57,179 nucleotides of DNA from the NCBI GenBank assembly GCA_030826765.1, contig JAUUDM010000016.1:68070-125248 (forward strand), given 5' to 3'. The notes under the pieces were generated by a model. That model made no database searches, was not told where the DNA came from, and was given only the letters and a program-made list of their open reading frames with translations. Below, piece after piece: positions 1 through 8,065 of this stretch. The position numbers and the translations under genes were made by a program. Position 1 is the stretch's first letter, and every line of letters starts with the position of its first letter. The DNA is from Nautiliales bacterium (lineage in GTDB: Bacteria > Campylobacterota > Campylobacteria > Campylobacterales > JAADDX01).

Positions 1-2
1 TG

Positions 3-821
3 GAATATATAGTTTATAATAAAAATAATGACAAATATGTTTATTATAATCCAACAACGGGGAATTATCGTGATTCTACTGAAGAAGAATATAAGGCTAA
101 ATCAGTTGATTATGCTATAAATGGTATTGGTACAACTTATCTAAATTCAAAGGCTATTGCCTTAATAGAAGTTCCTTTAAGTTATTCTAATAAATTTGAA
201 ATAAGAGGAAATAATATTATAAATTATGGTATTACTTTAAAATATTTCCAAGGTATAACTACTAGCACTAAAATTTCATTTAATGATGATGATTATGATC
301 CTACAAAAGATTTAAAACATAATAAAGTTATTACAAATACATTTGGTATAGATTTAGGTTTTATTTTTAGACCAGAAGATAGCAAATTTAAATTAGCAAT
401 TGTAGGAAAGAATTTAAATACTCCTAAATTTGATACTATAAATCCAAATATACAATATAAATTAGAACCTAAAATAACTACAGGTTTTGCTTATTCTATT
501 TCTCAAACATTTGATATCGCTTTAGATTATGATATTAGTGAAACAAAGGATCTATTAGTAGAAAGAAAGACAAGATATATAGGAGGAGGAATTAATTTAC
601 ATCCACTTAGTTGGTTATCAATGAGAGCAGGTATTAAAAAAAATCTATCTGACAAAGAAAATTATGAAGGTGTAATTTATACAGTTGGAGCTAGCTTTGG
701 ACTGAAATGGTTACAAATAGATGCAGCACTTCAAACATCTCAAAATAGTGGTGATTATGATGGAAATGAAATCCCAAGATATGTAAGAGCTAATTTATCA
801 TTAGTTTCTAAATGGAAATAA
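3..821 (+). CDS. TraF-like outer-membrane beta-barrel protein, 3' part
   Basis: An open frame runs from the window edge to a TAA at 819-821, so only the last 272 residues are seen; the start lies outside. The translation alternates polar and aliphatic residues in short strands (for example DLGFIFRPED, LAIVGKNLNTPKF, YIGGGINLHPLSWLSMRAG) and ends in a strand finishing LSLVSKWK, as outer-membrane barrels do. The style of the strand repeats resembles the TraF_2 family (annotated conjugal transfer protein TraF), common as a lone chromosomal gene in Campylobacterota. No other conjugation genes are visible, so a role in DNA transfer should not be assumed. The family call is from memory of its pattern. 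Confidence 0.6.
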   Translation, partial: EYIVYNKNNDKYVYYNPTTGNYRDSTEEEYKAKSVDYAINGIGTTYLNSKAIALIEVPLSYSNKFEIRGNNIINYGITLKYFQGITTSTKISFNDDDYDPTKDLKHNKVITNTFGIDLGFIFRPEDSKFKLAIVGKNLNTPKFDTINPNIQYKLEPKITTGFAYSISQTFDIALDYDISETKDLLVERKTRYIGGGINLHPLSWLSMRAGIKKNLSDKENYEGVIYTVGASFGLKWLQIDAALQTSQNSGDYDGNEIPRYVRANLSLVSKWK

Positions 822-860
822 TTAAATTTTTCCATTTTTAGTTAACATAAATAATTATAT

Positions 861-1703
861 TTATTCTTGTTTATTTTTTATATTTTTAAAAAATAATTTA
901 TTACTATAATTTTTAAATTTAAAGCTTTCATTTTTTGTATTTATACTAGATTCAATATTTTTATATTCTGTTTTATTTTGTGCTTGTTTATAATCATTCC
1001 ATGTTAATTTTATTTTTTTAGTTTTTAATTTATTTGTTGATTTAAGTTGTGGTTTTATTATTTTACTTTTATTTGATTTAGGTTTATATACTTTATTAAA
1101 AAATAGATTTATATCATGTTTTTTAAATGATAAATTACTAATAATATGTGTTAAATATAAAGTTGGGATTGTTATTGGTGTTGTTATAATATTTCCAAAT
1201 GTTATTACCATTTCCCCTCCTTTAACTAACACAGTTTTTCCACTGTTAGTTACGCTTATAAGACCTTTACTACAACCTATAATATCTTTTGTAGTAAAAA
1301 TCTCTCCAAAAACAATAGTACCTCTTATTCCAATTGAAGCATTTTTTGTTTTAAGTTTAAATCTTTTAGGTGCTATTTTAGCTATTTTACCATCCAAGCT
1401 TATAAAAGTACCTTTTAAAAAATTAAATTTTGCTTTTGGTTTTTTACCAAAAAAGTAGTCTTCAATTTTAAAAACAGAATTTTTACCAATTGTAATAATA
1501 GTGTTATCTTTAAAAACTATTTTAGCTTTAGAAGCATTATATGTGTAAATAGTATCTTTTTTATTTATTTGTATATTAATTTTTGCTTTTATAGTTTTTT
1601 GATTTCTTACAATTTTTACATCACCTTTCATATCTGTAATTTTTCCAATACTTGCAAATAAAAACATACTAAAAAAAACAGTAAGCATTACTAAATATCT
1701 CAT
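861..1703 (-). CDS. FecR-domain secreted protein (FecR1)
   Basis: A 280-residue protein with a signal peptide (about residues 1-18) followed by a FecR domain at about 20-170. The domain has its typical features: a hydrophobic strand before DTIYTYNASKAKIVF, a GTF-type turn and the IGIRGTIVFGE element. FecR domains sit outside the cytoplasm and pass signals to membrane partners. The C-terminal 100 residues are lysine/asparagine-rich and low in complexity. The start is an ATG preceded by AAGGAGATATA. It lies 9 nt after the TPR/barrel gene on the same strand, so the two are probably co-transcribed. It is a paralogue of the FecR protein at 7265-8065. Periplasmic location is inferred. Confidence 0.8.
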   Translation of the reverse strand: MRYLVMLTVFFSMFLFASIGKITDMKGDVKIVRNQKTIKAKINIQINKKDTIYTYNASKAKIVFKDNTIITIGKNSVFKIEDYFFGKKPKAKFNFLKGTFISLDGKIAKIAPKRFKLKTKNASIGIRGTIVFGEIFTTKDIIGCSKGLISVTNSGKTVLVKGGEMVITFGNIITTPITIPTLYLTHIISNLSFKKHDINLFFNKVYKPKSNKSKIIKPQLKSTNKLKTKKIKLTWNDYKQAQNKTEYKNIESSINTKNESFKFKNYSNKLFFKNIKNKQE

Positions 1704-1712
1704 TATATCTCC

Positions 1713-2780
1713 TTAAAAATTATAAATTAATTTTGTATATATCTCATATTTTTTAATATCATTAGAAGAATGATTTAAAGAATAATAATCTGTTATTCCA
1801 ATTGAATAATTAATGTGTTTAGTTGATTTAATATTAAATGAACTATTTAAATAGTGAATATTTTTTATATAATTATTAAATTTAGCAAAATCATAATAAT
1901 AATTTATGAATAAATAAAATTTATCAAAATTTAAATTACTTTCTATATTGATTTTATAATTTATATTGTCTAAGTTATTATCGTTAAAATTTTCATAATA
2001 TGACAAGAATGATAATTTTGTATTATAATTGTTTTTAGAAATACTAGCTCTTAAACCAGTTCCAAAATTTCTGGAATTTAAATTATTGTTTTTATAATAA
2101 TTGCCTAAAAAAAATATACCTATTTTGTAATCATTAAATGGTTTAAAAAAATAGAGCTCATTTTCATATAAGTAATTAGATTTTGTTGTATCTGCATTAT
2201 AACCTATTTTAAATCTTGTATTAATTAAATGATAATAGTATGTGAAATAAATATTAGTGTATATATAATTTTTATTATTTATATACATATAATTGTTATA
2301 TTCATGTTGTTTTAGTCTAAAATATTCTCTATTTTGAAATTTAAAATCAATTGCATATTTTAAATTGTTTTTCAAATAAGAACTTTGTCCCATTAATTCT
2401 TCTACAAATGCCAAACTAGATTCTTTGTTTTTATCATAATTTACATTAGAATCATATAAAATACCTGTTGAAATAGCTACATTATAATCTATTTGACCTT
2501 TCATAATTAGTAGATAATTTTCTAATTCTTTTTTTACATCAGAAGGAATAGATTTATTATTTAAAAGTTTATTTATAAATTTTTTAGATTTGTCATATTT
2601 ACCTTCTTTATAGTAAATTTTAGCTAAAAAAGCTTTTGCAATAGTTGAATTTGTTTCTTTAGCATATGCACTGAAACTTTTTTTAGCTTTAGAATAATTT
2701 CCATTTTTATAAAATTCAATTCCTTCAAATGCAGATAAATTTATTATTAACAAACATAGAATTATATACTTGATTTTCAA
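1713..2780 (-). CDS. TPR plus beta-barrel outer-membrane protein
   Basis: A 355-residue protein beginning with a signal peptide (to about SAFEG). Two or three TPR-like helical repeats follow at about 20-95 (FYKNGNYSKAKKSF, AKIYYKEGKYDKSKKF). From about residue 100 to the end there are aromatic, asparagine-rich beta strands ending in YTKLIYNF, a terminal aromatic typical of outer-membrane barrels. The start is TTG with AAGGATG upstream; no better start is visible. It is divergent from the first CHASE2 cyclase and lies upstream of FecR1. The layout, periplasmic TPR then barrel, recalls the surface-lipoprotein assembly modifier type (DUF560), but that link is only by architecture. Function unknown; it may anchor or supply the extracytoplasmic signal for FecR1. 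Confidence 0.7.
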   Translation of the reverse strand: MKIKYIILCLLIINLSAFEGIEFYKNGNYSKAKKSFSAYAKETNSTIAKAFLAKIYYKEGKYDKSKKFINKLLNNKSIPSDVKKELENYLLIMKGQIDYNVAISTGILYDSNVNYDKNKESSLAFVEELMGQSSYLKNNLKYAIDFKFQNREYFRLKQHEYNNYMYINNKNYIYTNIYFTYYYHLINTRFKIGYNADTTKSNYLYENELYFFKPFNDYKIGIFFLGNYYKNNNLNSRNFGTGLRASISKNNYNTKLSFLSYYENFNDNNLDNINYKINIESNLNFDKFYLFINYYYDFAKFNNYIKNIHYLNSSFNIKSTKHINYSIGITDYYSLNHSSNDIKKYEIYTKLIYNF

Positions 2781-2796
2781 TTTACATCCTTTTTTA

Positions 2797-2813
2797 TGAT
2801 ATAATGATATAAT
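2797..2813 (+). promoter_or_regulatory. Tandem extended -10 elements between divergent genes
   Basis: Two overlapping copies of TGATATAAT (TATAAT at 2800-2805 and 2808-2813) sit in the 78-nt gap between the leftward TPR/barrel gene and the rightward cyclase. They fit extended -10 promoters for the cyclase, 46-59 nt before its start. AT-richness means some match by chance is expected. Confidence 0.5.
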
Positions 2814-2858
2814 ATATGTATTATATTATAAAAAAGTTTATTTACAAAAGAGAGACTT

Positions 2859-4928
2859 ATGAAAAAAAAATATTTTTTGATTATTACACTGTTAATATCT
2901 CTATTCTTTACTATATTATATTTATTTAATCCTTTAATATTAGATACACTTGATAAAAAAATAAAAGATTCATTTTTTTTATTAAGAGGAGATATACATA
3001 CTACGAAAATGGTAACAATAGTAAATATTGATGAAAAATCTTTGGCTAAATTTGGACAATGGCCTTGGAATAGAAAAATTATGGCTAAAATTGTTGATAA
3101 TTTAACAAAAGCAAATGTAGGAATTATTGGATATGATATATTTTTCCCTGAATATGATGGGAGAAGTAAAAAAAATGATAAAATTTTTGCTAAAGTTTTG
3201 CAGAATTCTCCTTCAATTTTGGGTTTAATGTTTTATTTTGATAAAAATGTCTCAAAAAATATTCTTCCTAATATTCCTGCTATTTTTATACAAAAAAATT
3301 TAAAAAAAGAATTTTTACCTACAGCAAAAGGATATTTAGCAAATATACCATTACTTCAGCAAAGTGTTTATAGTAGTGGATTTGTTAATATGATTCCTGA
3401 TGATGATGGGATTGTTAGATATGTACCATTAGTAATTAAATATGATGATAACTTTTATCCATCACTTGCTTTTGAGATGTATAGATTAGCACAAGGTATT
3501 TCCAAAATTACAATAAATTATACTCCTGTAGGAATAGAAAACATTCATTTGGATAATAATCAAACAATAAAAACAGATAGATTTGGTAGAGTTTATTTAA
3601 ATTATAGAGGAGGGAGAGGAAAATTTAAGTATATATCTGCTTTAGATATTTATAATAATACTTTTAATAAAGAATTAGTAAAAAATAAATTTGTAATAAT
3701 AGGAACAACTGCAGCAGGTCTATTTGATTTAAGGGCAACACCTTATGAAAGTGTATATCCTGGAGTTGAAATTCAGGCAACATTATTAGATAATTTATTA
3801 AAAAATGATATTTTATCAAAGCCGGAGAATAAAGAATTAATAACTATCTTAATTATTATTATAGGTACTGTTTTAACTGCATTTATTATATATAGATTTT
3901 CTGCAATAATATCTTTTATTTTTGTTATTTTACTTATAAGCTCAATTTATTTTGAAGAATACTATTTATTTTATTATTATAAAATAATTTTAAATATATT
4001 TTATCCATTAGCCTCAATTATGGTAGTTTCATTCATTTTAACAACAATTAATTATTTTTTTGAAAATAAAACAACTTTAATGATAAAAAATGCATTTGCA
4101 AAAAAAGTGTCTCCTGCTGTTATGGAAGAACTTTTAAAAAACACTCAAAATATTTTAGCTCCACAAGAAAAAGAAATATCTATATTTTTTAGTGATATAA
4201 GAAGTTTTACTAGTATATCTGAAACTTTAAAAGATCCAAAAAAAATTATTGAAATGTTAAATGAATATTTTACTCCTATGGCAAATATTATTATCAAATA
4301 TGAGGGTACAATTGATAAATTTATAGGTGATGCTATAATGGTATATTGGAATGCACCTAAAGAGACTAAAGATCATGCAGATAAAGCTGTAAGTAGTGCA
4401 ATAGAACAGATTCATCTATTAAAAAATTTAAATAAAAAAATTTATAAAAAATTTAATGTAAATATTAATATAGGGATAGGTATAAATACAGATATAGCTA
4501 CCATAGGAGAAATGGGTAGTAAAGGTAGAGCAGACTATACAGTAATAGGAGATAGTGTAAATCTTGCAAGCAGACTTGAAGGATTAAATAAATTTTACAA
4601 GTCTCATATAATAATATCAGAATTTACTAAGAAAAAATTAAAAAAAGATTATATAGTTCGAGAATTAGATACGGTATATGTTAAAGGGAAAAATGAGCCA
4701 ATAGTTATTTATGAAGTTATAAATTTTGGTAAAAAAGATTTTGTAGAATATAATAAAGCATTACAATTATATAAAAAAGCAAAATTTAAAGAAGCAAAAA
4801 AAATTTTTGAGTTATTATATAATAGAGAAAAAGATTATATATATTTTTTATATATAAAGAGATGTGAAGAATTTATAAAAAATCCTCCGAAAGATTTTGA
4901 TGGTGTTTATAAATTTACTACTAAATAA
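2859..4928 (+). CDS. CHASE2-domain class III adenylate cyclase (first copy)
   Basis: A 689-residue membrane enzyme predicted to make cAMP from ATP. Order: one N-terminal membrane segment (about 5-27), an extracytoplasmic CHASE2 sensor (about 30-320, with VNIDEKSLAKFGQWPWNR), three membrane segments (about 325-400), a cyclase domain (about 435-610) and an 80-residue helical tail resembling TPRs. The two metal-binding aspartates are visible at Asp446 (FFSDIRSF) and Asp491 (KFIGDAIM). Lys487 is the adenine-selecting residue, and the partner position is Thr in YTVIGDSVNLASRLE, the class IIIb pattern. Asn and Arg of the catalytic NLASR are present. The next gene, a phosphodiesterase fusion, follows after 9 nt. 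The coding start is ATG plus a run of nine A. The nature of the CHASE2 signal is unknown. Confidence 0.9.
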   Translation: MKKKYFLIITLLISLFFTILYLFNPLILDTLDKKIKDSFFLLRGDIHTTKMVTIVNIDEKSLAKFGQWPWNRKIMAKIVDNLTKANVGIIGYDIFFPEYDGRSKKNDKIFAKVLQNSPSILGLMFYFDKNVSKNILPNIPAIFIQKNLKKEFLPTAKGYLANIPLLQQSVYSSGFVNMIPDDDGIVRYVPLVIKYDDNFYPSLAFEMYRLAQGISKITINYTPVGIENIHLDNNQTIKTDRFGRVYLNYRGGRGKFKYISALDIYNNTFNKELVKNKFVIIGTTAAGLFDLRATPYESVYPGVEIQATLLDNLLKNDILSKPENKELITILIIIIGTVLTAFIIYRFSAIISFIFVILLISSIYFEEYYLFYYYKIILNIFYPLASIMVVSFILTTINYFFENKTTLMIKNAFAKKVSPAVMEELLKNTQNILAPQEKEISIFFSDIRSFTSISETLKDPKKIIEMLNEYFTPMANIIIKYEGTIDKFIGDAIMVYWNAPKETKDHADKAVSSAIEQIHLLKNLNKKIYKKFNVNINIGIGINTDIATIGEMGSKGRADYTVIGDSVNLASRLEGLNKFYKSHIIISEFTKKKLKKDYIVRELDTVYVKGKNEPIVIYEVINFGKKDFVEYNKALQLYKKAKFKEAKKIFELLYNREKDYIYFLYIKRCEEFIKNPPKDFDGVYKFTTK

Positions 4929-4937
4929 AGGATAAAA

Positions 4938-7211
4938 ATGAAATTAGAAGTTTTAGGATGTTATGGCAATAGGGATAAAGAAAAATATACTTCTTGTTTT
5001 AGAATAGGAAGTTCCATACTTATAGATGCTGGAAATATTTTAAATGGTATAGAAGATTTGTATTCAATAAAACATATTTTTTTAACTCACTCTCATTTTG
5101 ATCATATAGTTGATATTCCTTTTTTAATAGACAAAATTTATGTTCACAATGAAAAAACTATCAATATTTATGGGAATAAAGAGACCATAGAAGAGGTTAG
5201 TTCTTATATTTTTAATGATAAGATTTGGCCAAAATTTCAAAATATAAATATCCTTAATAAAAGTGAAAAGACAATAAAATTTATAGAAATTAAAGAAAAC
5301 GAATCTATTATAATTGATTCTATTGAAATTATTCCTTTTTTAGTAGAGCATAGTGTTAAGACTTTTGGATATATTATCAATAATGAGTATTTAATAAGTG
5401 GTGATACAAAATTATGTGATAATTTAATTAAAACTATAAATCACTATAAGCCATCTTATCTTTTGATTGAATGCTCTTTTCCTACTAAAATGCAAAATAT
5501 TGCTGATATTTCAAAACATATGACTCCAAATGATATTTTAAATTTAATTAATTTATTAAAATATAACCCTAAAATATTCATTTATCATATAAAACCAATA
5601 TTTAAAAGAGTAATTGAAAAAGAGCTTAAAAATTTAAATGTAGAAATTTTAGAAGATATGAGCACTATTAAAAAAAATAGGATAATAAAGCATAAAAGTA
5701 TAAAAGATATTCTTTTTGAGATGATTAGAAATTTATATTCAGAAAATAATCCAATTAATATTTTAGAAAAAGTAGTAACTTATGCAAGAGAAATAACGAA
5801 TAGTGATGGTGGGACAATATATATAAAAACAGAAGATGATAAATATTTAGAATTTAAAATTATTCAAAACGACACATTAAATGTAAATCAAAAAGAGAAT
5901 GTTAATTGGCCAAAACTTCCTTTGTATATTGATGGTAAAGAAAATAGAGAGATGGTTGCAGCTCTTTGTGTTTTAGAAGGTAAAATTATCAATATAGAAG
6001 ATGTTTATAATGTTAAAGAATTAAATTTTGAAGGTACTAAGAAATTTGATGAAAGTAACAACTATAGATCTAAATCAATGCTTGTTATGCCTTTAAAAAA
6101 TCATGAAAAAGAAATAATAGGTGTTTTACAATTAATAAATAAAAAATCAGATAATAACATTGTAGCTTTTGATAAAGATGATGAAAATATAGTAAGTTTT
6201 TTAGCTTCTATTGCAGCTATTTCTATTACAAAAAATAGACTTATTGAAGATTTTGAAAAGTTATTAGCTTCTTTTATCAAAACAATAGGTATAGCTATAG
6301 ATGAAAAATCAAAATATACAAGTAAACATGTACAAAGAGTAGCTAAATTTTCTGTAATGATTGCAAAAGCTATAGAAAAAGAGGGGATCAAAAAATATAC
6401 TAAAGATGAATTAAGAATGATAGAAATAGCAGGATGGCTTCATGATATTGGTAAAATTGTAATATCAAGTCAAATAATGGATAAGGCTACAAAGTTAGAA
6501 AAGGGAATTGATAGAATAGAGGTAATAAAATATAAATTTGAAGTATTAAAAAAAGAGTATTATATTGAATATTTAGAAAATAAATTATCAAAAAAAGAGT
6601 ATGAAGAAAATATTAAAAAAGCTGATGATGATTTTAAATTCTTGAGAGAATTAAATAAAGGAAGTGAATGGGTAAATGATGAAATCTTACAAAGATTAAG
6701 CAATATTGCAAAAATAAGAATTGGAGATGAGTATTTACTAAGTGAAGATGAATTTAAAAATTTATCTATTAGAAAAGGGACTTTAACAGAGGAAGAGAGA
6801 AAAATAATAGAAAGTCACGCATCTATAGGATTAAAAATGCTTACAAACCTTCATTTTCCTAAAAAATATAAAAGATTATCAGAAATTGCAGCAAATCATC
6901 ATGAAAAATTAAATGGAAAAGGTTATCCGAGAGGTCTAACAGCTAAACAGTTATCTGCAGAAGAGAGAATATTGGCAATAGCAGATATTTTTGAAGCATT
7001 AACTGCTGCAGATAGGCCATATAAAACACCAAAAAAACTTTCAGAAGTATTTAGAATTTTATATTTTATGACAAAAGATAATGAATTAGATAAAAATATT
7101 ATGAGAATTATCATCAAAAATAAAACATATTTAGATTATGCCAAAGAAGAATTACATCCAGAGCAGATTGATGAAATACCAAAAGATGTGATAGATTATT
7201 TTATGAACTAA
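4938..7211 (+). CDS. Class-II cNMP phosphodiesterase-like MBL + GAF + HD-GYP fusion
   Basis: A 757-residue soluble protein with three parts. (1) Residues 1-245: a metallo-beta-lactamase fold with HSHFDH at 51-56, SGDTK and YHIKP; the stretch ECSFPTKMQNIADISKHMTP strongly recalls class-II 3',5'-cyclic-nucleotide phosphodiesterases (PDEase_II). (2) Residues about 255-435: a GAF domain with KKFDE and YRSKSMLVMPL, like GAFs of cyclic-nucleotide phosphodiesterases. (3) Residues about 440-757: HD-GYP with HDIGK at 502-506 and HHEKLNGKGYP at 654-664, a c-di-GMP phosphodiesterase module; the usual DG of the GYP loop is NG here. A charged helical insert of about 120 residues separates the two HD halves. 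It lies between two adenylate cyclases. I infer that it removes cAMP and c-di-GMP, or couples them. The domain calls are firm; the MBL substrate is inference. Confidence 0.85.
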   Translation: MKLEVLGCYGNRDKEKYTSCFRIGSSILIDAGNILNGIEDLYSIKHIFLTHSHFDHIVDIPFLIDKIYVHNEKTINIYGNKETIEEVSSYIFNDKIWPKFQNINILNKSEKTIKFIEIKENESIIIDSIEIIPFLVEHSVKTFGYIINNEYLISGDTKLCDNLIKTINHYKPSYLLIECSFPTKMQNIADISKHMTPNDILNLINLLKYNPKIFIYHIKPIFKRVIEKELKNLNVEILEDMSTIKKNRIIKHKSIKDILFEMIRNLYSENNPINILEKVVTYAREITNSDGGTIYIKTEDDKYLEFKIIQNDTLNVNQKENVNWPKLPLYIDGKENREMVAALCVLEGKIINIEDVYNVKELNFEGTKKFDESNNYRSKSMLVMPLKNHEKEIIGVLQLINKKSDNNIVAFDKDDENIVSFLASIAAISITKNRLIEDFEKLLASFIKTIGIAIDEKSKYTSKHVQRVAKFSVMIAKAIEKEGIKKYTKDELRMIEIAGWLHDIGKIVISSQIMDKATKLEKGIDRIEVIKYKFEVLKKEYYIEYLENKLSKKEYEENIKKADDDFKFLRELNKGSEWVNDEILQRLSNIAKIRIGDEYLLSEDEFKNLSIRKGTLTEEERKIIESHASIGLKMLTNLHFPKKYKRLSEIAANHHEKLNGKGYPRGLTAKQLSAEERILAIADIFEALTAADRPYKTPKKLSEVFRILYFMTKDNELDKNIMRIIIKNKTYLDYAKEELHPEQIDEIPKDVIDYFMN

Positions 7212-7225
7212 GTCAATAAATTTAA

Positions 7226-7242
7226 TATAATTTTAATATAAT
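7226..7242 (+). promoter_or_regulatory. Tandem -10 hexamers before the second FecR gene
   Basis: Two TATAAT hexamers (7226-7231 and 7237-7242) lie in the 53-nt gap after the phosphodiesterase fusion, followed by AAAAAGGAG before the ATG at 7265. The second FecR-cyclase pair can therefore be transcribed on its own as well as by read-through. Confidence 0.5.
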
Positions 7243-7264
7243 TAGAATAAAAAGGAGTTGAGTT

Positions 7265-8065
7265 ATGAAAAAAATTATATTATTGGCCTTGCTTTTATCT
7301 TCTTTGTTTGCTCAAATTGCTACATTAGTGCAAAAAGAAGGAATTGTAAAAGTCAAACATAAAGACAGTATAAAAAAAGAATCTCTTAAAATAAATGATA
7401 TTCTTGAAAAAGGAGATACAATATATACTTATAATTCAATTGCTGTAATAAAATTAAAAGATAACTCTATCATAAAGCTAACTCCTTATTCAGAACTTAA
7501 ATTGAATGAAAATAAGGTATCTCAAAAAAAGGGAGAAATTTATTTTAATATAAAAAAAAGAAAATTAAATAAATTAGAAGTAGCTACTGCATTTACTACA
7601 ATAGGGGTAAAAGGAACAATTTTTATTGTAAATGATAATCAAATACACTTTGTTGCTTTAAAAAAAGGACTTCTTGCTTTTAAAGCTTTAAAAGGGAAAT
7701 ATGAAATTCATAAAATTAAACTTATACAAGAATTTAATGATGAGATAAAAAAACAAGAAAGAGAATTTAAAAATTATAAAAATCAGCTTTATAAAGAATT
7801 TATAGAATATAAAGCAGAATTTAAGATGAAAGAGAATAATATTGTCTCTTTTAATGGTAATAAAGTTTATGAAAATAGAATTGATAAAAATAATTTAAAA
7901 GAATTTAATAAATTTGAAAATGAATTTAAACTTTCTAGTTTTAATTATAAGACAAATGTATCGCAAAATAAAGAAAATAGTTGTTCTAATTTGAAAAAAG
8001 ATTTAAATACGGATCTAAAAATTAGTAATAAAAACAGTGCTTTTGATGAATTAGATGAAGAATAA
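7265..8065 (+). CDS. FecR-domain secreted protein (FecR2)
   Basis: A 266-residue protein with a clear signal peptide (ILLALLLSSLFAQ, about 1-17), then a FecR domain at about 20-145 with GDTIYTYNSIAVIKL and TTIGVKGTIF. After it comes a lysine/glutamate-rich helical tail ending DELDEE. It has the same DTIYTYN block as FecR1 but a different tail. It has a good Shine-Dalgarno (AAAAAGGAG). Its 3' end overlaps the start of the second cyclase by 11 nt, which indicates translational coupling and suggests that the two products work as a pair. The FecR protein is predicted to be periplasmic and could present a ligand to, or clamp, the CHASE2 sensor; that is inference. Confidence 0.82.
   Translation: MKKIILLALLLSSLFAQIATLVQKEGIVKVKHKDSIKKESLKINDILEKGDTIYTYNSIAVIKLKDNSIIKLTPYSELKLNENKVSQKKGEIYFNIKKRKLNKLEVATAFTTIGVKGTIFIVNDNQIHFVALKKGLLAFKALKGKYEIHKIKLIQEFNDEIKKQEREFKNYKNQLYKEFIEYKAEFKMKENNIVSFNGNKVYENRIDKNNLKEFNKFENEFKLSSFNYKTNVSQNKENSCSNLKKDLNTDLKISNKNSAFDELDEE

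Noticed and set aside
1..821. Conjugative element suggested by the TraF-like name
   Set aside because: No other transfer, relaxase or integrase gene is seen; the family occurs singly in chromosomes.
861..2780. Iron-dicitrate uptake system (FecR name)
   Set aside because: No FecI sigma factor or TonB-dependent receptor nearby; the FecR domains pair with CHASE2 cyclases instead.
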